This document shows, piece by piece, positions 10,001-21,057 of a DNA stretch of 64,000 nucleotides (the first letter of the stretch is position 1; each line of letters starts with the position of its first letter). The notes under the pieces were generated by a model. The model saw only the letters and a list, made by a program, of their open reading frames with translations. It ran no database searches and was not told where the DNA came from. A program made the position numbers and the translations under genes. This DNA is from Podospora pseudoanserina (lineage: Eukaryota > Ascomycota > Sordariomycetes > Sordariales > Podosporaceae): assembly GCF_035222485.1 (NCBI RefSeq), contig NC_085925.1:3100001-3164000 (forward strand), written 5' to 3'.

Positions 10001-11736
10001 TGAAGCTTTTCTTTTACTTGTTTTTGCTCCAGGTACCCACTAATGACCAAATATACCGAGGAGGATGTTAAAAATGCCCAGAAAGACATTGCCGCTGGTA
10101 TAAGCCAGCGACAAGCGTCCAAAAAGCACGGGATTCCACGTTCCACCCTTTGATGGTACCCTACCAAGGAACCTTGCACGTCATCGGGTTCAAACCAGGC
10201 GCAAGCGAGAAGCAGATGCAATGTATGACTCTGACAGTGATTGAGCTACATTTTGGTATAACTCCCATAGTAATTGACCCAATATTAGTCTTGTTGTGGC
10301 CAGTGTGAGCATTCAGGGGTAATCTCAACAAGGTTGTGTGGCTGGTGTGGTGGTGGTGGACCAGATCCACATGTGGTCCATTTCCTGGTCATCCAACCTA
10401 TCGACTGCTCCTCGGGCAGTAGGTTGATTTGGTGTGTGGATTAATCCACGGCTCTTGGATAGCCAGGAGGTCGAATTTTGCTTCCTCCAGTAGTAATTCT
10501 AAGGCTTGTTTATTGCATTGGGTATTCCATTGTGGTATTGTGATTCCCATTATAATGTGGGAGTGGGCTGCGAGCTAGGTAGTAGGTTAGGTTGTGGATC
10601 AGGCTGGGAGCTAGGCTGAGAGCTAGGCTGAGAGCTGGGTTGAGATGTGGATGGGAAGCGGATCTGGGGACTGAGCTGAGAGAAGGGATTTGGGAGAGTT
10701 GTGAGCCGACTCTGCCTCGGATCCTGTGAGGTGTCACGGCGGTTGCACCGTGACCGTCGTTGATCTAGTGATGGAGCTTCACGTGCAGAGCATGGGCCCA
10801 TGCGATTTGAATGACTTCGCATCTCGCTGCCGCGAGACCTGTTTGTAGCTCTTTAAGCTACGTCTTGACAATAGAGCCTGCCCGTACCCGACGGAATAGA
10901 GCCCAGACTGTAGCTTAGCTGGATATCATTGTCACTAATCTGTCAACCTGCCCTGCCCGTGACATGAGGCTTGTTGTATATACGTGGGCCTTCCTCTCTT
11001 CCTGACCTGTTCTTCAGCCTAGTAGTGGCTGTCGTCCTGGCTGTTGGTGAAGGTAAGGGATGAGGCTGGCGTTGTGGGTGTAGGTGTAGCCGCTTCGAAG
11101 GTACGGGGCCGGTGCTGATATGCTTCTCTAGCCGTGCCTTCTTGCGTTCCGGGCATTCCTTGTCCCAGGCTGGATGTCTCCCTCTGCAGGTTGGGCACTT
11201 GCAAGGCAGGTGGCGGGTGAGGGTGTGGCACTGTGCCTCTCCTTCCTTTCCACCTGTACCGTGAGCCCCCGTGCCGCACCTGGGATATAGGGAGTCCTTC
11301 TTGCAGTAGCGACTGGTGTGGCCCCATTTCCAGCATTTGTAGCACTGGGTAGGTCGTAATGGTGCCCAGTATGGCTCGCAGTTAAGTATCTGGGCCTTGA
11401 AAACCACACCTGTATTGTAAATCGTTTTAGTTTCTACTTGATTTTTGAGAGTGATTAAGATAGATACCTATTTGAGGTTCTGGTGTTTTAGGTACTGGAA
11501 TTTGACTTTCTTAAGTAATTTTAAACCTAATGCTTTACCGAATTCTATGTCCGGGATTCCCTACATATCGGATTTATAGACCCCTTTTACTAATACTATA
11601 AAAGTTTTTTAAGCTTCCTTCGCTTAGTTACCGAAATTTTATTGGATTTAGTTATTATTTAAAGAATATTAGTCCATAGTAGTCGAGTCGGTAAAAGTAA
11701 TTATTGTATCTTTACTAGGGAGTTTCCGAATAGCTA
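7071..11736 (-). mobile_element. Tad-like LINE (non-LTR retrotransposon), decayed
   Basis: Read from 11736 down. The end of ORF1 (10943-11407 and some bases upstream) has a CCHC zinc knuckle, CYKCWKWGHTSRYC, and a proline/glutamine-rich tail. ORF2 starts near 10550 (MGITIPQWNTQCNKQ) with an endonuclease motif FDLLAIQEPWINPHTKSTY, then GRAAIFVKKTLD and WEFDLVTPRGTITR. Reverse transcriptase motifs follow: GGYRPISLLPTIRKIIE near 8220, LDLIGAFDRVN near 8020, GVPEGSPLSPVLFILYIA near 7820, GLADDTNILAF near 7740 and the thumb-like RFLGIWLD near 7490. A T-rich tail at 7071-7087 (AAT-rich on the element strand) marks the 3' end. No RNase H was seen. Many stops, mostly RIP-type, break ORF2. The 5' end is replaced by an LTR-like repeat. 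Confidence 0.85.
9873..10380 (+). mobile_element. Small non-autonomous pogo-like element nested in the LINE
   Basis: The LINE endonuclease frame is interrupted here: FLVHTTYHLVNQ-type coding resumes on the far side. The insert ends are inverted repeats of about 23 bases with roughly three mismatches (TGGACCACATATGGATGTGG at the left, its inverse ending ATGTGGTCCA at the right). Inside, from about 10040, an ATG opens a short frame MTKYTEEDVKNAQKDIA, then GISQRQASKKHGIPRSTL and a stop. That is the psq-type helix-turn-helix found at the N-terminus of pogo/Fot transposases. The rest of a transposase is absent, so this is an internally deleted derivative. No clear target duplication was found. Confidence 0.65.
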
Positions 11737-12050
11737 TATATAACGAACCCCTATCCGAAAACGCTGAAAGGGATACTGGTTGAAGGCACTTCTGAAAAAT
11801 CCTGGTTCGGTACAGCTAAACAGTTTACAACAGTTGGATTGTTTTAATCAAAAAAGTCTTGATACCAATAACTGTGACTTGAATTGCATACTGCAGAACT
11901 GTCTATCTACACCAGCCAGTTCCTCGGTATATATAGACCTTAAGTTCCCAAGTACCTCCGTACTGGCTCACTCCGGCTCACTGGTGATCGGTGGTGATTC
12001 CTCATGGCTCACCTTCGCCAAGCAGGTCAACAGTTTCATACCTAGCCTTC
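11737..12050 (+). repeat. LTR-like dispersed repeat fragment, best preserved copy
   Basis: Starts ACGAACCCCTATCCGAAAAC, carries GAAGGCACTTCTGAAA, TGTGACTTGAATTGCATACT, AGTTCCTCGGTATATATAG, and ends in a run of GGCTCACT-type repeats near 11965-12030. It corresponds to the fragments at 1160-1444 and 18130-18593. This copy is the least AT-shifted. Family is uncertain (LTR-type suspected from the TATA-like block and unit size). Treated as a fossil. Confidence 0.5.
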
Positions 12051-12059
12051 CAATGTAGG

Positions 12060-13157
12060 CACTGGTTGCCATAAAAGAGCAAGGAGAGGCATTATCCTGT
12101 TAAAAAACCACAGAAGTACTCCATACTCTCTTCTCTATAATAAACCCCAGATAATAGGGATAATATAGCTCTAACACTTCTCGCTATTAATCCTACTATA
12201 TTCTTTTTCCCACACAAAAGAGCCAGCCTTTTCACACCCATATATTATACCCCAAAACATCCAACCGTGAGACTTTTGCCGTATCGTAGCCCAGGCCTCG
12301 ATATCTTTAATTTGTGTAAAGTAAGCTACCTTTTCCATGTCGGGTTGTTAGTAGCGCAGGTCTCGTCACTGAAGGCCACCTATTCCCAGTCTTCCGGGCG
12401 AAGCTGAAGTCCTAATTGCTCACGGGCAAAGGCCAGTCGTTCGGCTCGGTGTTAGGCGGTAAGCTTGATCCTCCGCGGTAGGACCTAACGACTGGAGCCG
12501 GCTATTCTTATAGCTATGGTGAAGGCCGTATCCTTCCAGTGGTTAAATCCTTCCAAATACAGCTTTAAATCTAGCTAACTGAGCTTGCGAGCGATAGGGT
12601 CGTCATTGAGAGAGCGAGTAATACGGTCCTTCTCTTCGTCGGCAAACCGCGAGGGCTTCCGGCTACGACGGTTAGTTCGCGGGGTCAACGGTGTAGTGAG
12701 GGCATATTGAATCTGTTTATCCGACGCGCCAGTGGCCCCGCGCATAGCCGCGTAGGACATATAGGCGTCTCCGCGCAAGGCACGTATCTGAATCTGTGGC
12801 GAACTAATTAGCCAGTAAGAATTGAAGAGGGTTAGGAATATATATGGCTACCTTTTGCTCACGCGGGAGCTCTGGAGCCCTGTGAGCCTTCAGGTGCCAG
12901 TGTGGCCGTTGTTGCCTTGCCAATTGGAGCCGGTAGAAGCGCTCGGCTGTGGGTGGCGTGTCAATATCGTTGTGGTTGATAAGAGCGTTGATTTCCATCG
13001 TGGTGGTGGTGGGTGTGGTCGATGGCCGTGGTGTTGCGCGAGAGGGTTCGCATTGCCTTAAGAATTGACAGGTACCCTTGCCATGGAAATTAGTAGCAAA
13101 GTGACTTCGGATACGATGGATTTCGATATTGCGTATGTGGCTGCTGATCGCTGACAT
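12060..13157 (-). mobile_element. Tc1/mariner-type transposase relic
   Basis: On the minus strand, ISSHIRNIEIHRIRSHFATN upstream and MEINALINHNDIDTPP lead to a helix-turn-helix part (SYAAMRGATGASDKQIQYAL, then PRTNRRSRKPSRF). Then come AFAREQLGLQLRPEDWE-like and VAFSDETCATNNPTW, the first catalytic Asp region of fungal Tc1/mariner transposases. The later DDE residues are lost toward 12060, where sequence is strongly AT-shifted. The frame is broken by a shift or intron near 12800 and by several stops. Terminal inverted repeats were not identified, so the limits are approximate. Confidence 0.65.
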
Positions 13158-13630
13158 ATTGGCCTGTTGTTTTATGGGGCAAATCCAACGTTACCATATA
13201 TTCTCTTGGTATAGGTGTAGTTAACGAGGGAAAATCTACGCGGTTACCTGGAGTGCTCGGGCTAATTCGCCCACATGTGCATACCATCATCGCTCTTGGT
13301 CGGCCAAGTCACGAGCTCAGACACCCAGTTCCCACCACTGAAGCCATCATCACGCGTAAATCGAATCAAGGTAAGGCCGTAGGCCGTTTTGGGCCTTCGC
13401 CACTCTCACCAGGCAGAGGACGGAAGGCTGAGTGGGGTGGAACCGCACATTCTTCCACACATTGTAGCCATCACATTTGACAAATGTCTGTAAGGCAAAT
13501 TTCATTTCATTTCATGAGCTCAGATGTCGAGTTTTGCTCCAAAATTCACCTTGTGGCCTTATATCATACATAAACTTGCAGTTTCAAACAAGACCTCCTT
13601 CTACCATCCATAGCCATCCGTCCGCAATCA
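13158..13630. other. Intergenic spacer, no gene seen
   Basis: Contains a short pair of CATTTCATTTCATGAGC-type repeats near 13500 and otherwise no recognisable coding sequence. It is the downstream side of the secreted-protein gene and the flank of the Tc1/mariner relic. Confidence 0.4.
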
Positions 13631-14413
13631 CTACGTCATGACCGGGAAGTAATCACACTGGATCCTGAAATAGGCGTTATAATTTGGACTGTCGGTGTCC
13701 TCTATGCAGTGTACCCAGTTGTCGTGGCTGAAGACGGCGCAGGGGTAATGGCCCTGATCACAAACAACCTGGTTGACGTCTGGATGGTAGGAACAATTTG
13801 TATTCACGCCGAAAGGGTTGAATCCGATGTCAAATTGCGGGATAGGCATCTGGTATCCAGGGTCGCATTCCGAGCCGGTACCAAGATGCAATGTTGCGTT
13901 GTACGGATGGCAAGGGTTGAAATACTTCACGCTCACATGGGACTCGAAGATGTCGTAGTAGCACAGGTATGTCCAGCCGGGATCTCCCGACATGAAGGTT
14001 CTGCGGTACAAAACCCAAAGTCTGCCGGGATCAACCTCCCCCGGAGTGGTCTGGGTGGAGGTCGGATGGGTGGGGACGTACTGACTGGCAGTCGGATTGG
14101 CGGAAGCAGAGAGACGGACAGTTGTGCCGGTGGGAACGGCTTGAGAGGAAGTCAAGACGGTCGAGTTTGACTGGGAAATGGAAGAGGAAGTCAAGTCGGT
14201 CGAAGTTGACTGGGAGATGGTAGAGGACTCCCAAGTGAATGAGACAGCTATGAACCGCACAATATCAGTCAAACGAAACAAAGTACAAATGCAAGTTCAA
14301 GCAAATTTGGATCTCTTACCAGTAGAGGTGATGTCGACTGCCTTCAGTCTCCCCGCATCTGGGAAACCAACGGCGGCAGTGGCGCCGATCAGGAGGAGCA
14401 AAAGCTTGAACAT
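13631..14413 (-). CDS. Small secreted Ser/Thr-rich cysteine-containing protein
   Basis: Two exons, 14320-14413 and 13631-14247, joined across a GT..AG intron with a CTGAT branch, give 236 residues. The N-terminus MFKLLLLLIGATAAVGF is a signal peptide. Residues about 35-100 are Ser/Thr-rich with the imperfect repeat SISQSNSTVLTSS / TISQSTSTDLTSS, likely O-glycosylated. The C-terminal 135 residues carry paired cysteines (YLCYYD, NPCHPYN, SECDPGY, TNCSYHP, VVCDQGHYPC, VHCIED, IQCDYF), suggesting a disulfide-rich extracellular domain. No named family is recognised. It lies between transposon relics and a decayed receptor, a common setting for fungal effector-like or wall proteins; a role is not shown. 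Confidence 0.75.
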
Positions 14414-14856
14414 CGCAATGGTTGAAGACAATGGTTGAAAGCAATGGTTGAAGTTGGGTTGATTGAGGAGCTTGATTGACGGATGGAAGAGATTGGATGG
14501 CAGAACATGAACGAGCTGGCAGATGGGCAATCGGGGCAAAATTTGTACCCAGAGAACTGAGGAGCTGCCGGGCTGTCTGTCACCTGTGATCACGGCTGTC
14601 ACTACTTTACATCATCACTCTGGCATTTCGGCCGTGTTCAAGATTTCGCGCCTGCCTCTCCTGAAATAAGCATTTGGCGGTCTTCCACGGGCGTAAAAAC
14701 GCGGGACCTGTTTTAGACGGCAGGTTCGTACCGGAACTTCCAAGCACCATTCACCGAGGTGGTCATGCATTGAATCCAGAAGTCCCGTTCCTCCGACAGG
14801 CCCGCCTTCAATCGGCGAATTGACCACCTCATTTCTTCATCAGATAGGTACCTTGC
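14414..14856. other. Intergenic spacer with 5' region of the secreted gene
   Basis: The first bases upstream of the secreted gene contain the imperfect repeat CAATGGTTGAAG three times (14418-14450), probably in the 5' leader. The remainder toward 14856 shows no supported gene. Confidence 0.45.
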
Positions 14857-17800
14857 CTATCGGTATCGACCTGACTCCGAGATGAGAATCGATGTATCAA
14901 CGTCTGACAATTGATAAGCAGAGTACATTATGGGAGGCAGCTTCCACTGCTTCGGGCGCTTTTCTTTCAGACCTGTTGTGATATATATGATGGTTTCGAA
15001 TGTAGAGCCAACTAGGTATATTCGACGGTATAAAAGTCTACATATCCGCCATCCTCTCCTTGCATTCACCACACTACCATTTCGCTGTTTGTTATGGCTA
15101 GCCCTTCTCTTACCCAGATAGTCAGCATGGAGATTAAAACTAGAAATCAACTTACCGGATCCCTTAGGCTCGTGTTTTAAACCCACGCATTCCAGGTGAA
15201 ACCACTCCCTTGGACACTCTGCCCCATCACAGGCCACCATTGTCCCGTAGCTAATACTGTTACACGTGCAGTACTTTAGTTTGCCTTCATCTGGCTCATC
15301 ATCTGGCTCATCATCTATCGTCATATTACCGATATCAGCGCGACCAGATTCAACCAGAAGTGAAACCGCGGTGAGGTTGCTCATCTCTTTCGCCACTTCC
15401 AGAGGCGTCTTGTCATCGTTATTTCTCTCGTCCAATCTGAGTGTGTGATCCATCAAGACTTTCAAGGCGCTGCGGTCGGGGTTTGACGACTTGATAGTGA
15501 CATTGTGGAGTGGAAAATTTCCGTTGTCATCCAGGACATTTGCAGCAGCCCCATTCGTTATATTTAAGATGCGAGAGAGAGGCTAACGATGCGGCCGGGC
15601 AAAGCCTCGTCAATGGGTTCTAATTCGAAAGCTAAAGTCTCCAAAGGGGTAAGGCCGAAGGAATCACGCTCCAGCAAACGTTGGGAGTGGAGGAGGTCGG
15701 GAAGGAATTCAGCCACGAAGTATCGCTTCTTGTGGCAACTTTCATGAATATTGGGCCGAGATCCGCGGGATCCGTAGCTCAACACCACCGCGCTTCGCAG
15801 GCTCTCGAGGACGTGGAAATGTGATCATTCCAGAATGTGGAGGGGTAAGAGTTGGGGTGATTGATGTGCCGGGTCGTATAACTGCGGAAATAATTCTTTG
15901 ACAATCCTATATAGACAGGATACCTGGGTGGTGATGCGGCAGAGTGTATTCCGCAACAAGGCTTCATCCCTGGCGGTAGTCCTGAGTCTTAAAATGTTTA
16001 TCACACTGGTTATGTCAGTTAAGTTGAGGTTTTGCCTAAAGCACCCCAGCAGCGTTTCAAACAGTTCGAGATTCCCAATCATGATGGCAATACGCAATGC
16101 CGAGCGTCGGTTTGCGAGAGGGCTAATGTTAGCTGCCAACTCGGCGTGCCAATCAAGAAAGGGTCGGACTATCTCAAGGTCTTCTTTCCTGATCGCCTTC
16201 TCGAGGGCTGATATGGCGATATGTGTCTTGTATGCATTCGCGCCCCATCGTAACAAATATTGACAGACACTTGCGTGTCGACCTCGCGCCGCAATCACTA
16301 GCGCAGTTATGGCTCCGCCTGTTATGTCTGGCTCATCAACGGGATGCCCAGCTTCCACAAAGAAGTTGACTTGCTTAAGATTACCTTCAGCAGCAGCAGT
16401 CCATATAGTGGTGTCCTTGGCGGATCGAGATGATGGAAATAACGATTCATCATCCGAGACGGCCGAATGAAATCGCTTATAATGATTGTCAAGATCCCTT
16501 TGTGAGGTATACCCAACTCGTGAGGCAAAGCAATCTTGTACAGAGTACCTATATGACCTTTCATGGTTCGAGATGTGGCGCTCTCGCTCATCTCGCTCGG
16601 GAAACCCCTCAGAAAACTTGGAGCATTGCAATCTGTTGCATTTGAATCTTCCAGAGCCGTTGAGCTCCAAGAGTACTTTGCGCTCGCGATCGGTGAGGAT
16701 CGTCTGGTCAATGTTTTCTATTGTGTGTCTGATGGTGGTGACAGCATTGTGTAGAGTCATGTCGTCCGACGGGCTGGTGTTGGCTGTACCGGAGTCGCCG
16801 TTCTGACTTGTGACAGGTGTTGGTCTTGCGTTATCGTTATCATGAAGCTGTTCTGGGTTTGGAGAGCTATCCTGCCCCTGTGTGAAAAGGTGTTGTGCAG
16901 AATCAAGCACTCTTTTCTTGATATTGGCATCGACTTCATCTTTGGACACTTTCATCTGTTGTAGATGCTCTTTCCAATAGGATTGCGCGTAATCAAAAAG
17001 CCCGTAGTAGCCTGTTATCGTTGAAGCCGCGATCTCTTCAGTTGAGTAAACGCGGGTGTTGAAAGCCGGCGAGGACAGAATATTAGGTACAAAACAGGGC
17101 CATCTTTACATGAGCCATTGACAAAGATACCCTCCCAGATTGTATCAGATAGCTGCTTCATGTCAAGACTCACAGGAATTGACTGCTGAAACACAGGAAG
17201 AAAAATGTAATCTTACCTGCGGGCAGTGTTGTGTACCAGACCGACTATGGCCTCGTGTTCCGATGCGGCCTGTTTGAGATACTCGCAGCGGTTGAGTTCA
17301 ACCAGTGATCTGCACAACTCCTTGCAGCTATCTACCCGACGACGATCAATATCGCAGTTTTGTTTTTCGAGGTTGATGCAAAAGCTTGACTGAATCTCGC
17401 GCCACCGCAAGGGCCTGGGGGAGCACACCAAACCACTCCAGTATGGCTCGAGCTGTCTTACTTTTCGGGCCAGATCGGTCAAGTACTCGAGCTGCAACCC
17501 GATCATATGCCGCATTCATTTGCCTCGGAAAGTTGTCTTTGGACAGCTCATCATTGAGATCGGCCACCGATGCCTGGTCATAAAGATTGTCCAGTACCAC
17601 TTTCGCGTAAAAAAACATTCCTGCGAGCGGCCGTCAACTTGCTTGTTCCAGGTTGCTTGTGGTTCTGTTATTTAATGAGGATTTCAAAAGTACCATTTGC
17701 AGTTAAGGTGACCTTCTCAGTGATCTCATTTGCCCTAGAAGCCCATCATCTTGTTCGAGAAGTTGGTCGAGGAAGGCACAAAGCATGTGTTCCATTGCTG

Positions 17801-18129
17801 ATTTATTGACAACGCCGGCCCTGCTGTGTTTGAAGTAGAAATAGGCAAGACTACCTCCAAGAATATCCTCTTCGGACCTAACGCGTTCAATGACTCGCGA
17901 TACCAGAGTGGTCTTGCCTAATACAGGGAACACAAGGGGGTAGTGTCAGTAAGTTAATGAACAAAGAAAAGTTCATAGAGAAGCTATACAAGCACTTTGC
18001 CGTAGTATTCTTTAGAGGAAAAGGAAGATATGTGCTTACCGGAACCTGGCATTCCACTGAGGTAAAGAATCTCCCCCCTGTTGGATCTTCCATACATCCA
18101 TTTCTTAAACTCGGGTTGGTCGAGAACCC
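14857..18129 (-). pseudogene. NACHT / C2H2 / ankyrin / PHD receptor, decayed
   Basis: Read from 18129 down: WVLDQPEFKKWMYGRSNRGE and YLSGMPGSG, an intron (about 17929-18045), KTTLVSRVIERV (P-loop) and FYFKHSRAG. Then NACHT C-terminal FFYAKVVLDNLYDQASVADL, ARAILEW, CSPRPLRWREIQSSFC. Further on: ITGYYGLFDYAQSYW, a C2H2 pair (FKCNRLQCSKFSEGF to DNHYKRFH), ankyrin repeats (IWTAAAEGNLKQVNFFVEAG onward) and a PHD finger start (KYCTCNSISYGTMVACDGAEC, WFHLECVGL). Damage: N-terminus replaced by a repeat at 18130; the NACHT middle with Walker B missing between about 17700 and 17620; a frameshift near 17440; a TGA in frame near 15825; a frameshift near 15570; and no clear last Cys pair in the PHD finger. 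The architecture is that of a fungal STAND receptor. Confidence 0.7.
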
Positions 18130-18593
18130 AACTGTGACTTGAATTGCATACTACAGAACTGTCTATCTATACTAGCCAGTTCCTCCGTATATATAAACCT
18201 CTATCCTTTCAGTACCTCTGTACCTTACTTACTATGGTTTACTAATAAGCGATAGTAATCTACCCTAGCTTATTACGCTTATTAAGTAAGCCTAGTAATT
18301 CGGTTTACCTTTATTAAAAGGTAATCCGGTTCATTACTTTATAACCCTACCGTTATATTTGTTTAATTAACTACTATAGTTTACTATAATTCTTTCTCGG
18401 TCTTACTACTTAATTAATCTATAATATAATATCTCCCTGTGACAAACCCCTATCCAGAACCTCTGAAAACGATACTAGTCAAAGGCACTTCTAAACAATG
18501 CTAATTCGGTATAGCTAAGTAGTATATAATAAACGGCTCCTCTTAATCATAATAGCTAAAATACTAACGATTATAATTTATATTATATACTGT
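18130..18593 (+). repeat. LTR-like repeat, permuted copy
   Basis: 18130-18200 equals the second half of the unit at 11737-12050 (from TGTGACTTGAATTGCATACT on). 18431-18593 equals the first half (from ACAAACCCCTATCCAGAACC). The halves are thus in swapped order with about 230 AT-rich bases between, as expected for the end of one terminal repeat followed by the start of another. Gene fragments abut both sides: the NACHT relic at 18129 and the MYND relic after 18593. Fossil, RIP-altered. Confidence 0.5.
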
Positions 18594-18614
18594 TTTGGGG
18601 TGCGGCCACAGGCC

Positions 18615-19375
18615 TGAGGGTATCAGGGAGGAAGTGGGGCTCCCGGAGGATTCGAGGGTTCAGCGTTGAATTGCAAGGGGGCGGAGGAGGTTAACATAGC
18701 TATTTTCGTGCCGGCCATGCGGCTTGATCTGTCTAATCGGACGATAGTTCTTGATGCGGCTACTATACCGGCTAGGAATAACCTTGCACAGCAGCATGCG
18801 AGGGTTATTCGGGACACGATGAAGACGAACAAGCTGGTTGGGATGAATGTGACGCTGGATGAGCTGAGGTTGTTGGAGGAGGTTTTGGGTTCGATGGTTG
18901 AGAGATGTAGGGAGTGGGAGCACAAGGAGGAGTGCGAGTACTTTACGGGTGGTAAGGCAATGGCCCGTCCCATTGGTATTGGGACAGGGGGGGAAATTAT
19001 TTGTGACTGTGGGTTGGGCGTTTTTCCAGAAGGCTATCATTTGGACTATATGGGGAACACGTGGAAGCATGCCAGGAAGTCTTGTGTGCGGGCGGCAATA
19101 TTACCGGTGTTTGCCAGCTCGTTGGTGAATGAGCTACCTTTGCCGCCTGTGTTGAGTTCGCTGCCCACTCCGTCACCGACGCTGGTGGTGGCTCCCGCCA
19201 GTACCGCGAGGCAGACGATACCGAGTATTCCTGTGCAGGGAAGGGGAAAGGAGCAGTGCGCAGACAGATGATGGAGAGGAGCTGATGAAGTGCGCAAAGT
19301 GCAAGAAGGCGAGATATTGCAGTCAGAAGTGTCAGAAGATTGACTGAAAGGATCACAAGAAGGCGTGTCGGTGAG
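18615..19375 (+). pseudogene. MYND zinc-finger protein, 5'-truncated and shifted
   Basis: The frame from 18615 reads ALNCKGAEEVNIAIFVPAMR, TIVLDAATIPARNN, LDELRLLEEVLGSMVERC and IICDCGLGVFPEGYH, a pattern seen in fungal proteins that end in a MYND finger. The finger is present at 19283-19370 in a different frame: LMKCAKCKKARYCSQKCQKI, then a TGA in place of the usual Trp, then KDHKKACR. A one-base shift near 19260 separates the two. The 5' end is lost at the repeat that ends at 18593. MYND fingers bind proline-rich partners; the role of this family is unknown. Confidence 0.65.
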
Positions 19376-19750
19376 AAGGCATGGTTGGATGATGTATGGC
19401 ATGTTTGAGATTTGTATGTGTATTGTGGACCTGAGGTGGGTATGGTAGATGGAACAAAGCTCTGAAAGATAGCTGTAATTTGTAGAAGAAAACCATGTTG
19501 TCTGCCGACCTTTATTAAAAACATATTGCTTGTAGGGGTGATTGTTGTGCATGCTAGGGGTTAGGGTTGTCAGGTCATCTCGTCTGGGCTCCAGTCAGTC
19601 GTTAGACATTTGCAACCCCGCATTCACGCTTAGGAGGCCATCAAAGCCGCAACACTCCCAACTGAAGCCATCAAAAAACCCCATTATTGAAGACCTCTTG
19701 TCTCAGTAGCCACAAGGCCTTTCTAATCCACCCAATAGTCCAGAAAAAAA

Positions 19751-20537
19751 ATGGCGGACATCTCCATCCGCAAATGGATCCGCTGGGAGCCTCACTCCCC
19801 CACACCACCAACGTCCGTCATCGTGCTCACCTCCCCCCAACGTCGTTTTGTCGATATCAGAGTCATCCTCCCGCTTCCTACCCCTCCAGACTCGGAATTG
19901 CCACTAGAGCAACTAGAGTGGGCTATCGCAGGCACGTCGACTTCTTCCCCGGTTTTGAACCCCAAGACGAAAGAAGTGGAGTATTCGCATTGTGTTTGGA
20001 GTCACTGGATTGATTCACGGGTCAATAACAGGGATGCTGGGGCTGACGAGGGAGATAATTACCCTGTGGAGGGACACCCCGAGTTGACGCTGGAAAGGGG
20101 GAGGATGGTGAACCCCGCTAGTGGGAGGGTGGAGGGGTACGAGGAGATGTGGGTGGCTGGGGAAGTGAGGGCGGTGGAGGGAGTGGGGTGTGTTGTTTTG
20201 GAGTATGATGCTGATTTGAAGGGGGAGGAGGGGTGGGCTCGAGGGGAGGGGGGAACCAAGGGGAGGTCGAAAGGGTGGGGAGGGGGATGGTGGTTCGGTT
20301 GGGGGGTATGTAAAGGGTTTTTGAGGGATGGGGAGGATGTGAGGGTTGAGAGGTGGGTTTGGGAGGGGAAAGAGGAAAGTGGGAGAAGAGGGTTAGGATT
20401 GGGAGTGGGGGGGTTGGGGGGGGGGGGGTGATTCCGGTTGAGTTTGTTACTGAGGTTGGGGGCAGATGGAGGTTGGGGATGAGGTTATGGGTGTGGGTGG
20501 AAGGAGGTGGAAAGTTGTTGAGAAGAGTTTGGTTTAA
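19751..20537 (+). CDS. HRI1: Hri1-family protein, frame broken in G runs
   Basis: From the ATG at 19751: MADISIRKWIRWEPHSPTPP, VIVLTSPQRRFVDIRVILP, EWAIAGTS, CVWSHWIDSR, LERGRMVNP, YEEMWVAGEVR, then GVCKGFLRDG and VERWVWEG. This matches the two-barrel Hri1 family of fungi (in yeast a cytosolic protein of unclear function that binds Hrr25). The frame stops in a run of 13 G at 20416-20428. The expected C-terminus continues as IPVEFVTEVG and then, after a second shift at a five-G run, EVGDEVMGVGG and WKVVEKSLV with a stop at 20535-20537. Both breaks sit in G homopolymers, so sequencing or assembly error is at least as likely as a true mutation. Confidence 0.7.
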
Positions 20538-21057
20538 GAGGCGGAATGTGGTGCTACACGACTGTCTTGGATTTGAGTCTCTATAATTGTCGAAAGTGGC
20601 TTCTTGGCTTGAGGCATGGCCGCTCTGCCGCCGCAGCCGTGCCATCACGGGCCGCTCTGAGGCTGAAGTCTAAACCCCCCGTAGCTGATCCTTGGCGGTC
20701 AGATTGGGAAGTCTTGCCTAAGCCGTGTTGAAGTCTTGGATGGAGTCCCAGTTGCGATCTGACTGTCAAACACCGATGAGTCAGCACTGGCGTCGCACGC
20801 CCAATGTATGGCCGGTTTCAAGATGTAGGTGGCTGACAATATTGGACTGACGGAGAAGCCATACAACGTCAAAAGCTTCAAAATGTCCATGAAGCTGCCT
20901 ACAAAGCCAGAAAATATGAACTTTTGATCATCACATTCCATCCATTCATTCTCTTTCAGGTTATCATCGACAATAACCAACGCTGAATCTGGCATTCGGC
21001 TTCCTCTCTTTACTTCGATCTTTTTGTTAACGGCGTCAATAATCTATTCAACTCAAA
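20538..21057. other. Intergenic spacer
   Basis: Region between Hri1-like and the low-complexity gene. A minus-strand frame of 98 codons (20699-20995) starts close to the next gene's promoter but shows no domain, repeat or signal peptide; it is not supported as a gene. Confidence 0.4.

Noticed and set aside
20118-20648. Minus-strand Pro/Thr-rich frame opposite Hri1
   Set aside because: Antisense of the G-rich Hri1 3' end; no independent support.
20699-20995. 98-codon minus-strand frame upstream of the gene at 21058
   Set aside because: No domain, signal peptide or codon pattern; overlaps the likely promoter of the next gene.
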